Shown piece by piece: positions 28,302 through 36,986 of a stretch of 64,000 bases of DNA. Origin of the DNA: Parabacteroides sp. FAFU027 (GTDB taxonomy: Bacteria > Bacteroidota > Bacteroidia > Bacteroidales > UBA7332); contig NZ_JAKZKV010000001.1 in NCBI RefSeq assembly GCF_022808675.1, positions 124,001 to 188,000 of the forward strand. Direction: 5' to 3'. Positions within the stretch are counted from its first letter, which is position 1, and every line of letters starts with the position of its first letter. The translations under genes and the position numbers were made by a program. Under the pieces are notes generated by a model. The model had not been told where the DNA came from, ran no database searches, and was given only the letters and a program-made list of their open reading frames with translations.

Positions 28302-29387
28302 ATGAAAACAACACCATTTACCAGCATTCACGAGGCGTTGGGAGCCAAAATGCTCGAATTTGCCGGATATAACATGCCTATAGAATACAGTGGCATTATC
28401 GACGAACATATGAACGTGGTCAATAACGTCGGAGTTTTCGATGTGTCACATATGGGTGAATTTTGGGTAAAAGGCCCGAATGCTCTGTCATTTCTGCAAA
28501 GCATAACCTCCAACGACCCGGCATTACTTAGTATCGGTCAGGCTCAGTACTCTTGCTTTCCTAATGAAAAGGGAGGAATTGTAGACGACATCCTGGTTTA
28601 TCACATGGAGCCGGAGAAATATATGATTGTAGTCAATGCTGCCAACATCGAAAAGGACTGGAACTGGTGTATCACACACAATCAGGCCGAAGCCACTATA
28701 GAAAATGCTTCAGAAAGAACTGTCCTATTAGCGGTACAGGGACCCAAAGCCATTGACGTTATCCAAAAACTGACTCAAGTGAAATTGAGCGAAATTCCAT
28801 ACTATCATTTTGCTGTTGGTGAAGTTGCGGGCGTAAAAGAAGTCATTATTTCAAATACCGGATATACCGGCGCCGGAGGTTTCGAGCTGTTTTTTTATCC
28901 GGAATATGCAGAGCAAATCTGGAACGCTTTGTTTGAATCCGGGGCTGAATTCGGTATCAAGCCGGCTGGACTGGGTGCTCGCGACACCCTTCGTCTGGAA
29001 ATGGGTTTCTGCCTGTATGGCAACGACATAGACGATACTACTTCAACCATTGAAGCAGGTCTTGGCTGGATTACAAAGTTCACCGAAGGAAGAAGCTTTT
29101 CATCCAGAGCGATTTTTGAGAATCATAAAAACGAGGGGGTCTCCCGTAAGCTATGTGGATTCCGCATGGTCGATAAAGGAATTCCCCGTCACGATTACGA
29201 AATCGTAAACGAAAAGGGTGAAATTATTGGTAAAGTCACATCCGGCACCATGTCACCAACCACCAAAGAGGGTATTGGATTAGGCTATATAAAGACGGAA
29301 TTTTCAAAAACAGGAACGAAAATCTTTATCCGAATCAGAAACCGAGATCTGAAAGCTGTGGTTGTCAAGCCGCCTTTTAGAAAATAA
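28302..29387 (+). CDS. gcvT: Glycine cleavage system T protein (aminomethyltransferase)
   Basis: A 361-residue tetrahydrofolate-dependent aminomethyltransferase of the glycine cleavage system. It has the N-terminal [53 protein letters not shown], and the folate-binding region with [12 protein letters not shown] and [20 protein letters not shown], followed by the C-terminal barrel ([20 protein letters not shown]). Length is normal. The longer frame from 28200 overlaps pepT and is not used. gcvH and gcvP are not in the window, so the system is split, as is common in this phylum. No glycine riboswitch precedes it. Confidence 0.96.
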   Translation: MKTTPFTSIHEALGAKMLEFAGYNMPIEYSGIIDEHMNVVNNVGVFDVSHMGEFWVKGPNALSFLQSITSNDPALLSIGQAQYSCFPNEKGGIVDDILVYHMEPEKYMIVVNAANIEKDWNWCITHNQAEATIENASERTVLLAVQGPKAIDVIQKLTQVKLSEIPYYHFAVGEVAGVKEVIISNTGYTGAGGFELFFYPEYAEQIWNALFESGAEFGIKPAGLGARDTLRLEMGFCLYGNDIDDTTSTIEAGLGWITKFTEGRSFSSRAIFENHKNEGVSRKLCGFRMVDKGIPRHDYEIVNEKGEIIGKVTSGTMSPTTKEGIGLGYIKTEFSKTGTKIFIRIRNRDLKAVVVKPPFRK

Positions 29388-29400
29388 CAAACTGAATATC

Positions 29401-29430
29401 ATGGCGATTGTCAAGACAATCGCCATTTTC
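29401..29430 (+). terminator. gcvT terminator
   Basis: ATGGCGATTGTC-aa-GACAATCGCCAT, a perfect 12-bp stem with a short T tract. Confidence 0.75.
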
Positions 29431-29457
29431 ATGAACAGGATAATATTGAGCTAAATA

Positions 29458-30102
29458 ATGAAAAAAGCATTTGACCTATCCCTATATCTCGTTACGGACC
29501 GTTCATTATCACTCGGTCGGTCGCTGCCGGAGGTAGTGGAAAAAGCCGTGGCAGGTGGTGTAACGATGGTTCAGTTAAGGGAAAAAGATTGTACGACCAA
29601 GGAATTTATCGAATTAGCTGTTGCTATCAAGAAAATCACCGCACCGAAAAATATCCCTCTGATTATCAATGACCGCGTAGATATAGCATTGGCTGCCGAA
29701 GCCGATGGAGTACATGTAGGGCAGAGTGACATGAGTTGTCATTTGGTTCGCAAACTGATGGGAAAAGAAGCGATAATCGGACTTTCGATTGAAAATGAAG
29801 CTCAGGCCATAGAGTGTGCTGACTGGGATATTGATTACATTGGCATTAGCCCTGTATTCTCCACTCCCACTAAAACCGATACAGCACCGCCACTGGGACT
29901 GAAAGGCATCCAGCGAATCCGGGAAATATGCCCGCACCGGATTGTGGGCATTGGAGGAATTAATCAAACCAATCTTGATCGGGTTATTCATGCGGGTTCG
30001 GAAGGGGTTGCACTGGTAAGCGCTATCTGTTCTGCTGCTGATATCGCCCTCGCATCCCAACAGCTAAAACAACAACTCGACCAAGTCAAATCTTCGCTCT
30101 GA
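29458..30102 (+). CDS. thiE: Thiamine-phosphate synthase
   Basis: A 214-residue TIM-barrel enzyme joining HMP-pyrophosphate and thiazole-phosphate to thiamine phosphate. It has LYLVTDRSLSLGRSLPEVVE at the start, VTMVQLREKDCTTKEFIELA, IPLIINDRVDIALAAEADGV followed by HVGQSDM, GISPVFSTPTKTDTAPPLGL and VGIGGINQTN. All ThiE residues seem present. It is isolated from other thi genes, and the 70-bp upstream gap is too short for a TPP riboswitch, which I do not see. A TenI-like paralogue is possible but less likely given the intact QLREKD and SPVFSTPTK motifs. Confidence 0.85.
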   Translation: MKKAFDLSLYLVTDRSLSLGRSLPEVVEKAVAGGVTMVQLREKDCTTKEFIELAVAIKKITAPKNIPLIINDRVDIALAAEADGVHVGQSDMSCHLVRKLMGKEAIIGLSIENEAQAIECADWDIDYIGISPVFSTPTKTDTAPPLGLKGIQRIREICPHRIVGIGGINQTNLDRVIHAGSEGVALVSAICSAADIALASQQLKQQLDQVKSSL

Positions 30103-30153
30103 TTTGACTTATGAATAAAATTGAGCCGCTTGGCAGCGATTGTTCGGGATTTA

Positions 30154-30185
30154 TTTGTTAAAACCCCATTTTGATAATAAATTTG
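30154..30185 (+). promoter_or_regulatory. Consensus promoter of the aminotransferase gene
   Basis: TTTG (30154-30157), exactly 20 bp, TAAATTTG (30178-30185): a perfect match to TTTG-N20-TAnnTTTG. The start codon is 128 bp downstream, leaving a leader of about 120 nt. Confidence 0.75.
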
Positions 30186-30312
30186 CAGGCTCAAAGAAAA
30201 CACAAACTACCAATAGTGGAATTTAAGTTTCGGTTCAGCACTGTAAATGCTTTTTTCAAGCATTCATACAAGAAGAACCGGATGAGATGACGGCTAAATA
30301 AATTATTAAAAG

Positions 30313-31512
30313 ATGCCCGGAATATCAGACCGCGGGGTGAAAATGCCCGCTTCGCCTATTCGTAAATTAGTACCGTTGGCTAATCAAGCCAAAGAAAGAG
30401 GTGTGAAGGTGTATCACCTGAACATCGGTCAGCCTGACCTTCCTACTCCAGAAGTGGGTATCCAGGCCATTCGTAACATTGACCGTAAGATATTGGAGTA
30501 CAGTCCCAGTGAAGGTATTGCCTCATTACGTCAGAAACTGGTAGGATACTACGCGAAATTCAACATCAATGTGAGCGCGGAGGAGATTATCATTACTACC
30601 GGAGGTTCCGAAGCGGTATTATTTGCATTTTTGGCGTGCCTTGATCCGGGTGACGAGATCATCGTCCCTGAGCCTGCTTATGCCAACTATATGGCCTTTG
30701 CTATTTCAGCCGGTGCGATCATCAAGACTATCCCAACAACCATCGAAGAAGGCTTCTCACTTCCTCACGTCGATAAATTCGAGGAACTGATAACAGAACG
30801 CACCAAAGGTATTCTGATCTGTAACCCCAATAACCCGACCGGCTATCTCTACACTCAGAAAGAGATGAACCAGATCCGTGATTTGGTCAAAAAATACGAT
30901 CTGTTCCTTTTCTCGGATGAAGTTTACCGTGAATTTTGCTATACCGGTGCACCATATATCTCGGCTTTCCACCTCGAAGGCATCGAAGATAATGTTGTAC
31001 TGATTGACTCTGTCTCAAAACGTTACAGCGAATGCGGCATCCGTATCGGTGCTTTAATCAGCAAAAATAAAACAGTTCGCGACAGTGTCATGAAATTCTG
31101 CCAGGCTCGTCTGAGTCCTCCGTTGATCGGACAGATCTGTGCTGAAGCTTCACTGGATGCTCCGGATGATTATTTACTGAATACCTACAACGAATACGTT
31201 GAGCGCCGTAAGTTCCTGATTGATGGGCTAAACCGCATTCCGGGCTGCTACTCGCCTATTCCGATGGGTGCTTTTTACACCGTAGCAAAACTTCCGGTAG
31301 ATGATGCCGATAAGTTCTGTGCTTGGTGCCTGGAACATTTCGAGTACGAAGGTCAGACTGTCTTTATGGCTCCGGCTTCGGGATTCTATACCACGCCCGG
31401 CATTGGCCGTAATGAAGTACGTATTGCTTACGTCCTGAAAAAAGAAGATCTGGCAAATGCACTGATAGTTTTGCAAAAAGCACTGGAAGCTTATCCGGGT
31501 AAAACAATCTGA
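30313..31512 (+). CDS. Class I/II pyridoxal-phosphate aminotransferase
   Basis: A 399-residue fold-type I aminotransferase, close to aspartate-type enzymes. Motifs: HLNIGQPDLPTPEV, IIITTGGSEAVLFAFLACLD, GILICNPNNPTGYLYTQKEM, LFLFSDEVYREFCYTGAPY, and the PLP lysine in IDSVSKRYSECGIRIG (about 236), with the C-terminal RIAYV for substrate-carboxylate binding. The exact amino acid is not clear from sequence. Its strong promoter and separation from the upstream gene indicate a monocistronic unit or one that reads on into the permease gene 26 bp later. Confidence 0.88.
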   Translation: MPGISDRGVKMPASPIRKLVPLANQAKERGVKVYHLNIGQPDLPTPEVGIQAIRNIDRKILEYSPSEGIASLRQKLVGYYAKFNINVSAEEIIITTGGSEAVLFAFLACLDPGDEIIVPEPAYANYMAFAISAGAIIKTIPTTIEEGFSLPHVDKFEELITERTKGILICNPNNPTGYLYTQKEMNQIRDLVKKYDLFLFSDEVYREFCYTGAPYISAFHLEGIEDNVVLIDSVSKRYSECGIRIGALISKNKTVRDSVMKFCQARLSPPLIGQICAEASLDAPDDYLLNTYNEYVERRKFLIDGLNRIPGCYSPIPMGAFYTVAKLPVDDADKFCAWCLEHFEYEGQTVFMAPASGFYTTPGIGRNEVRIAYVLKKEDLANALIVLQKALEAYPGKTI

Positions 31513-31538
31513 TAGTTGGTTTCTTTTTGAATTAAACT

Positions 31539-32783
31539 ATGAATCTGGAATATTTTATAGCGAAAAAGATACATTTCGGCACTGAGGGGGAGAAGCGGGT
31601 TTCTCCCCCTGCTGTTCGTATAGCTACCATCGGTGTGGCATTGGGACTTATGGTAATGATATTATCAGTCGCTATTGTAATCGGATTCAAACAAGAGATT
31701 CGCAACAAGGTAATCGGATTTGGCTCTCACGTGCAGATCACCCATCTGGACAGCAATAACTCTTACGAAATGCAACCCATTAACGTAAGTCAGCGATTGT
31801 TGAATGATGTAAAGCACACCAATGGAGTAATGCATGTGCAGGAATTCGCGACCAAACCGGGTATTATCAAGTTGGAAAATGATTTTCAGGGCGTTGTATT
31901 GAAAGGCATTTCAAAAGACTACGACTGGAACTTTTTCAAATCCAACCTGGTGGAAGGCGAGGTTCTCAAATTTGACAGTGATGCAACTTCAAACGATATA
32001 ATGATCTCCAAAACACTGGCTAATAAACTCAGGCTGAAAGTTGGAGATAGCTTCCTAACTTATTTTGTAGAAAACAATGTACGTGTTCGTAAATTTCACG
32101 TTAAAGGCATTTATCAAACCAACTTCACCGAATACGATAAAGCATTCATTCTTGCAGACTTACGTCATATTCAAAAGCTAAACGGTTGGGACCCGGAACA
32201 AGCCGGAGGTCTGGAAGTATTGGTTAACGACTACAATCAACTTGCTCCTATTGCCGATGAGCTAGGTCAAAAACTTACTAACCGCGAAGACATTTACCAC
32301 AACAATCTTTACGTTCGCTCCATCAAGGAAATCAATCCACAGGTATTTAGCTGGCTCGACTTGCTGGATATGAACGTCTGGATTATCCTGATCCTGATGA
32401 TATCTGTGGCCGGATTTACAATGATTTCAGGGCTGTTGATCATTATTCTGGAACGGACCAATATGATTGGCATCATGAAAGCAATGGGAGCCAATGACCT
32501 GAGCATTCGCAAGATTTTCCTTTATGTGTCTTTTTTTCTGGTTGGGAAAGGGATGATTTGGGGAAATGTAATCGGCCTAGGCATTTGCATCCTTCAGCAA
32601 CAATTCCACTTCCTCAAACTCGACCCTGAGGTCTATTATCTGACTTCAGTACCTATTGAACTAAACTGGGGAATACTGCTACTATTAAATCTCGGAGCTA
32701 TGATTGTATCCATGCTGATGTTGGTAGGTCCCTCCTATTTGATCGCCAAAATCCGCCCGGCCCAGTCTATCCGATTCGAGTAA
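31539..32783 (+). CDS. LolC/LolE-type ABC permease (FtsX family)
   Basis: A 414-residue inner-membrane permease of the lipoprotein-releasing family. It has an N-terminal FIAKKI segment, one membrane helix (ATIGVALGLMVMILSVAIVI, about 29-48), a large periplasmic MacB-PCD-like domain (about 60-265, with NKVIGFGSHVQIT and KPGIIKLENDF), then three membrane helices in the FtsX domain (about 285-310, 330-350 and 375-395) with MIGIMKAMGANDLSIRKIFL. No ATPase (LolD) is adjacent; it would be encoded elsewhere. Its stop abuts the stop of the convergent pirin gene with no base between. Confidence 0.85.
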   Translation: MNLEYFIAKKIHFGTEGEKRVSPPAVRIATIGVALGLMVMILSVAIVIGFKQEIRNKVIGFGSHVQITHLDSNNSYEMQPINVSQRLLNDVKHTNGVMHVQEFATKPGIIKLENDFQGVVLKGISKDYDWNFFKSNLVEGEVLKFDSDATSNDIMISKTLANKLRLKVGDSFLTYFVENNVRVRKFHVKGIYQTNFTEYDKAFILADLRHIQKLNGWDPEQAGGLEVLVNDYNQLAPIADELGQKLTNREDIYHNNLYVRSIKEINPQVFSWLDLLDMNVWIILILMISVAGFTMISGLLIIILERTNMIGIMKAMGANDLSIRKIFLYVSFFLVGKGMIWGNVIGLGICILQQQFHFLKLDPEVYYLTSVPIELNWGILLLLNLGAMIVSMLMLVGPSYLIAKIRPAQSIRFE

Positions 32784-33503
32784 TCAAAGCTTCATTGGAA
32801 CTTCCATCAGCAGAATTTCCGCATCCTGAGAAAGGGCTTTAATTGAAATCTGAGCTGTATCGTAAATTCCAAGCCCATCACGTCTTTCAAGCACTTTTCC
32901 ATCAATCTCGATGGTCCCCTTAACTACAAGAGCATAAACCCCATTTCCTTTTGCTTTTATCTGGTATTCCAAAGCAAAGTCTTTATCGAACTCACCCAAA
33001 TGAAACCACGCATTCTGGTGAATCCACACACCTTCATCTTCCGTATTCGGAGAAAGAATCTGTTGGAGCTTATTCCGGCGATCCGCCACATTGAGACTAA
33101 TTTGCTGGTAACGCGGAATCACATTCTTTTTATTGGGAAATACCCAAATCTGAAACAACTTCAACCCTTCTGAACGGTTAGCATTGTATTCGCTATGTTG
33201 AATACCCGTTCCGGCACTCATTACCTGTACATCTCCATGGTAAATAACGGAGGTATTCCCCATGCTGTCCCTGTGTTCCAAATCACCTTCCAACGGAATG
33301 GTAATGATCTCCATATTATCATGCGGGTGCGTTCCAAACCCCATTCCCGGTGCAATATAGTCATCATTAATCACCCTTAATGCACCAAAATGGATTCGTT
33401 CGGGATCATAATACCCTGCAAAACTGAAGGTGTGATAAGTATCGAGCCATCCGTGGTTAGCATGCCCACGGGAATTGGCCTTATGTAAGATGTAATTTGC
33501 CAT
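32784..33503 (-). CDS. Pirin-family protein
   Basis: A 239-residue bicupin. The metal-binding pattern is present in the N-terminal cupin: DPERIHFGALRVINDDYIAP, GTHPHDNMEIITIPLEGDLE (His, His, Glu) and GTGIQHSEYN (His). Bacterial pirins such as YhhW can have quercetin dioxygenase activity or act in redox signalling. The longer frame starts at 33563, but MANYILHKANSRGH (33503) is the family N-terminus and lies just after a -7 box (33528-33535, minus). It is convergent with the LolC/E-like gene. Confidence 0.9.
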   Translation of the reverse strand: MANYILHKANSRGHANHGWLDTYHTFSFAGYYDPERIHFGALRVINDDYIAPGMGFGTHPHDNMEIITIPLEGDLEHRDSMGNTSVIYHGDVQVMSAGTGIQHSEYNANRSEGLKLFQIWVFPNKKNVIPRYQQISLNVADRRNKLQQILSPNTEDEGVWIHQNAWFHLGEFDKDFALEYQIKAKGNGVYALVVKGTIEIDGKVLERRDGLGIYDTAQISIKALSQDAEILLMEVPMKL

Positions 33504-33527
33504 AATCTTTACTTTTAAATGATCTGA

Positions 33528-33535
33528 CAAAGTTA
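33528..33535 (-). promoter_or_regulatory. -7 box of the pirin gene
   Basis: TAACTTTG on the minus strand, exact TAnnTTTG, about 25 bp upstream of the start. Confidence 0.5.
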
Positions 33536-33596
33536 CATTCCCAACAGGTGAAGAGGGTAGCACTTATAGGAAACAGTGTGGCAGTTTTAAGAAATC

Positions 33597-33902
33597 CTAT
33601 TCCGCTTTATCATAAACCTCAAGAGCAACGGGTAAACAACTTGCAACACCTTTCAGTCCGCAAACTGATAAAGTAATCAGAATAGTATCCTTGATTTCAT
33701 CGCGGGTAGCACCCAATTGCTTTGCCATAGCCACATGATAATATACGGCTGTAGTATCGCCCATGGCTGCTTTTATCCCGATATAGACGAGTTGTTTTGT
33801 CCTGGCGTCCAGCCCTGATGTTGATTTTAAAGCCTCTATCAGCCCGTTAAACGCTTCCGCCACTTCCGGCGCTTCTTTCTGAAAAACTTCCATTGGATTC
33901 AT
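33597..33902 (-). CDS. Carboxymuconolactone decarboxylase (CMD)-family protein
   Basis: A 101-residue AhpD/CMD-like helical protein: GLDARTKQLVYIGIKAAMGD (about 30-49), then YYHVAMAKQLGATRDEIKDT with the family histidine, and ITLSVCGLKGVASCLP. The CxxC of AhpD is absent; a single Cys pair is widely spaced, so it is probably not a peroxidase. Function unknown beyond the fold. It is on the same strand as pirin with a 93-bp gap and could be co-regulated. Confidence 0.8.
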   Translation of the reverse strand: MNPMEVFQKEAPEVAEAFNGLIEALKSTSGLDARTKQLVYIGIKAAMGDTTAVYYHVAMAKQLGATRDEIKDTILITLSVCGLKGVASCLPVALEVYDKAE

Positions 33903-34009
33903 TGTGTTCTATTTTAGTGGATTATTACTACTTCAAAATTAATCATTCAAAAGAAATCAAGACTAAGATTCTCATTTTTATCGATTGAAAATCCGCACTT
34001 ACCAACCAA

Positions 34010-34100
34010 TTTAACCATTTGGTCAATATTTTCGTTTAACCATTTGGTTAAATCAGAAAAACACATTTACTTTGCCGTACAGTTTAACCATTTAGTTAAA
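34010..34100 (+). promoter_or_regulatory. Three palindromic operators and promoter of the TetR/efflux operon
   Basis: Three near-identical palindromes of form TTTAACC-ATTT-GGTTAAA: 34010-34027 (imperfect right half), 34035-34052 (perfect) and 34083-34100 (ATTTAG variant). The promoter is TTTG (34043-34046), exactly 20 bp, TTACTTTG (34067-34074). Its -33 box lies inside the second operator and the third covers the start region, so bound TetR would block RNA polymerase. Confidence 0.85.
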
Positions 34101-34106
34101 TACAAA

Positions 34107-34712
34107 ATGAACAAAGATATCAGTACAGAAGAAAAAATTCTGGAAGCAGCCCGTCAGGTGTTCTACCGCAAAGGTATGGATGGGGCGCGTATGCAGGAAA
34201 TAGCCGATGAGGCCGGAATTAACAAGGCGCTGCTCCATTATTATTTCAGGAGTAAAGAGAAATTGTTTGAAGCTGTCTTTCAGGAAGTAATCAAAGGATT
34301 CTTCCGTTCGATCGAGAAAACGCTTTATGCAGAACTGCCACTAACCGAGAAAGCCGAGTTTATTGTCGAACGCTACATTACGATGATCGAAAGCAACCCG
34401 TTTGTTCCTCAATTTATCATCAGCGAAATCAACCGGAATCCGCAAATGCTTCGAAACGTAATGATGAGCGAAAAACTAAATCCACAAACCCTTGTCAATG
34501 TTTTTGGAAAACCAAATGATGAAAATCAGCAATCCAAATACGATCCCCGACAAATGGTTATCAGCCTTCTGGGAATGGTGATATTTCCGTATGCTGCCCG
34601 TAACCTCTTGCAAATGATTTACTTTGATGGAGATGAGGCGGAATATTCAAAGTTCCTGACTGACCGGAAAGAATTTGTAAAAACCATGATATTAAAAATG
34701 TTGACAACATGA
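34107..34712 (+). CDS. TetR-family repressor of the efflux operon
   Basis: A 201-residue TetR regulator. The DNA-binding helix-turn-helix is at about 8-50: EEKILEAARQVFYRKGMDGA, MQEIADEAGINKALLHYYFR, SKEKLFEAVF. The C-terminal ligand domain is less conserved. The start is ATG 34107, just after the third operator; the 34044 start is upstream of the -7 box. It overlaps the TolC gene by 4 bp (ATGA) and heads a seven-gene export operon, the layout of CecR/YbiH-like regulators with YbhGFSR-like exporters. Autorepression through the three palindromes is strongly suggested. Confidence 0.9.
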   Translation: MNKDISTEEKILEAARQVFYRKGMDGARMQEIADEAGINKALLHYYFRSKEKLFEAVFQEVIKGFFRSIEKTLYAELPLTEKAEFIVERYITMIESNPFVPQFIISEINRNPQMLRNVMMSEKLNPQTLVNVFGKPNDENQQSKYDPRQMVISLLGMVIFPYAARNLLQMIYFDGDEAEYSKFLTDRKEFVKTMILKMLTT

Positions 34713-35962
34713 AGCGACTAATATTCATTTTATCCGCAACATTAGGATTAACAACAATGCAGGCTCAGGAAATCTCACTGGACAGTTGCCAGAGTTGGGC
34801 CAGGCAAAACCATCCCCTGCTGAAACAATCCGGTGTTATTGACGAAATATCGTCGTTAAAGCAAAAAAGCATCGAATCCGGGAATCTACCACAAATAGAC
34901 CTTACAGGCAGAGCTACCTACCAATCCGATGTTACCAAGCTTATGACTTCAAATCCCAACTTCAACCTCAGGGATTTGTCGAAAGATCAATATAAACTCT
35001 ATATCGACATCAAACAGAAGCTGTACGATGGTGGCATCTCCAAAAGTCGCAAGACAATGGAAGAGGTTGACCGAAAGATTTCTCAACAACAAAAAGAAGC
35101 AGACCTGTATAAAATCAGGGAAACGGTAAATCTGCTTTTCTTCCAGTCCCTGACCCTTCAGGAAAACAAAAACATTCTGAAGCTAAAAAAGCAGATGCTG
35201 GACGAACGAATTGCAGTGGTCGCTTCGGCAGTGAAAAACGGCATGGAGCTACTCAATGATTTAGACAACCTGAAGTCTGAGCAACTCCTGACCGACCAGC
35301 AATTGACCGAAATCGAAGCCGGACAACAAACCTCAGCTGATTTGCTAAGTATTATCACCGGCAAGAGTATTTCGGCTACAAGTAAATATTCAATGCCTGT
35401 AGTTGCTGACGATAACAAAAAGATCACACGTCCGGAGTTAAAGCTATTCTCTCTGCAAAAAGAGAAACTGGATAGTAATAAAAAGCTGCTCGATGATAGT
35501 CGAAAGCCTTACGCGTTCGCTTTTGGGCAAGTCGGCTACGGACGGCCCGGATTGAATATGCTGAATGACGGTTTTGACGATTGGTATATGGTAGGACTGG
35601 GTGTTTCCTGGAATATCTGGGACGGACGGAAATCTAAACATGACCGTGCTATCATTCAAAAGCAAAAAGGGCTGATTGATATTCAGCAGGAGAATTTTGA
35701 ACGAAGCATCAATCTATCTGCCACTCAAGAGCGTAACAATGTCGGAAAAATGACTAGACTGATTGAAAGCGACCGGCAAATCGTTGCCCTGAAAGAGCAA
35801 ATTGCCAAACGCTCGGCATCTGCTTTGGATAACGGCACGCTAACATCGGCCGACTATATCCGCGATCTTAACGCTTCTCTGCAAAGCAAAATATCTCTCG
35901 AAATTCATAAGATTCAGAAAATACAGGCATTAATCAATCTGAATACAATTCTTGGAAACTGA
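34709..35962 (+). CDS. TolC-family outer-membrane efflux protein
   Basis: A 417-residue outer-membrane channel protein. It has a signal peptide (FILSATLGLTTMQAQ, 5-19), followed by paired helical repeats typical of TolC: ISLDSCQSWARQNHPLLKQS (about 20-40), the coiled helices around 100-170, and LKLFSLQKEKLDSNKKLLDD (about 235-255), with YMVGLGVSWNIWDGRKSKHD (strand and turn) near 290. It would be the exit duct for the HlyD/ABC transporter encoded next. Start overlaps the TetR stop. Confidence 0.88.
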   Translation: MKRLIFILSATLGLTTMQAQEISLDSCQSWARQNHPLLKQSGVIDEISSLKQKSIESGNLPQIDLTGRATYQSDVTKLMTSNPNFNLRDLSKDQYKLYIDIKQKLYDGGISKSRKTMEEVDRKISQQQKEADLYKIRETVNLLFFQSLTLQENKNILKLKKQMLDERIAVVASAVKNGMELLNDLDNLKSEQLLTDQQLTEIEAGQQTSADLLSIITGKSISATSKYSMPVVADDNKKITRPELKLFSLQKEKLDSNKKLLDDSRKPYAFAFGQVGYGRPGLNMLNDGFDDWYMVGLGVSWNIWDGRKSKHDRAIIQKQKGLIDIQQENFERSINLSATQERNNVGKMTRLIESDRQIVALKEQIAKRSASALDNGTLTSADYIRDLNASLQSKISLEIHKIQKIQALINLNTILGN

Positions 35963-36029
35963 CTTATTCGATTTTAGTAAAAGACAAAAGATATTTAGAC
36001 AGAAAATAAAACCTATAAAACAACTCATT

Positions 36030-36902
36030 ATGAAAAAACTACTCATACTTCCGCTGTTGGTATTAGCCGCTTGTTCGGGTAAAAAGGATCTTCCTGACGC
36101 TTATGGAAACTTTGAAACAGATGAAATTACCATATCTTCCGAGAATGGAGGCAAAATTGTCGATCTTCGTATCCACGAAGGAAGCGATATCAAAGCTGGT
36201 GACATTATCGCCATCACCGATACAGTGAATCTAAATCTCCAACGTCAACAATTGCTGGCACAAACCCAATCGGTCGAAGCACAATTAGCCAACGTGCAAG
36301 CTCAAATGGCTGTTTCTGACCAGCAAATTAGCAATCTCGGCAAAGATCAGGTACGCATCAATAAAATGTTGACCGATGGTGCTGCTACCCCAAAACAAAA
36401 AGATGATGTTGAAGGACAAATTGCTCTGGCACACAAACAAAAAAATGCATCCGCGTCACAGCTTCAGTCCATTCGCAAACAGGCAGATGCTGTAAAAGCT
36501 CAAATCAACGTGTTAAACGACAAAATCCGTAACGCATTTATAAAGGCGCCTGTCAACGGAACTATTCTGGAGAAATATGCCGAAATGGGGGAATTCTCGG
36601 TTCCTGGAAAAGCAATCTGCAAAATGGCTGATTTGGAGTCTCTGATTCTCCGGGTATATATCAGCGAAAATCAACTTGCCTCCGTCAAAATCGGACAAAA
36701 AGTGAAGGTTAATATTGATGCCGGAGATGATAAAATGAAGGAACTGCCGGGACAGATCGAATGGATTGCTTCTCAGGCTGAGTTTACTCCTAAAATCATC
36801 CAGACCCGTGAAGAACGTGTCAAACTGGTCTATGCCGTTAAAATACGGGTGCAAAATGATGGTTCGTTGAAGATTGGAATGCCGGGAGAGGTAAAATTCT
36901 AG
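36030..36902 (+). CDS. HlyD/MFP periplasmic adaptor (YbhG-like), lipoprotein
   Basis: A 290-residue membrane-fusion protein linking inner-membrane transporter and TolC. Lipobox Cys15 in LAACSGKK. Lipoyl/barrel half at about 25-60 (NFETDEITISSENGGKIVDL, RIHEGSDIKAGDIIAI), a coiled hairpin (about 68-160, rich in Gln/Ala), and the second lipoyl half NAFIKAPVNGTILEKYAEMG, then the beta-barrel region. The ORF start at 35952 overlaps TolC; ATG 36030 with the lipobox is correct. Third gene of the efflux operon. Confidence 0.88.
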   Translation: MKKLLILPLLVLAACSGKKDLPDAYGNFETDEITISSENGGKIVDLRIHEGSDIKAGDIIAITDTVNLNLQRQQLLAQTQSVEAQLANVQAQMAVSDQQISNLGKDQVRINKMLTDGAATPKQKDDVEGQIALAHKQKNASASQLQSIRKQADAVKAQINVLNDKIRNAFIKAPVNGTILEKYAEMGEFSVPGKAICKMADLESLILRVYISENQLASVKIGQKVKVNIDAGDDKMKELPGQIEWIASQAEFTPKIIQTREERVKLVYAVKIRVQNDGSLKIGMPGEVKF

Positions 36903-36986
36903 CCACTCATAAAGACTTTCAAGGGACAGTTCTGTTAGTATATTTAACATCATTCCCTCAATCAATCATCCCCTCATTCCCTATTT

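Noticed and set aside
29388-29457. TPP riboswitch before thiE
   Set aside because: Only 70 bp lie between gcvT and thiE, and they hold the gcvT terminator. No TPP motif is visible.
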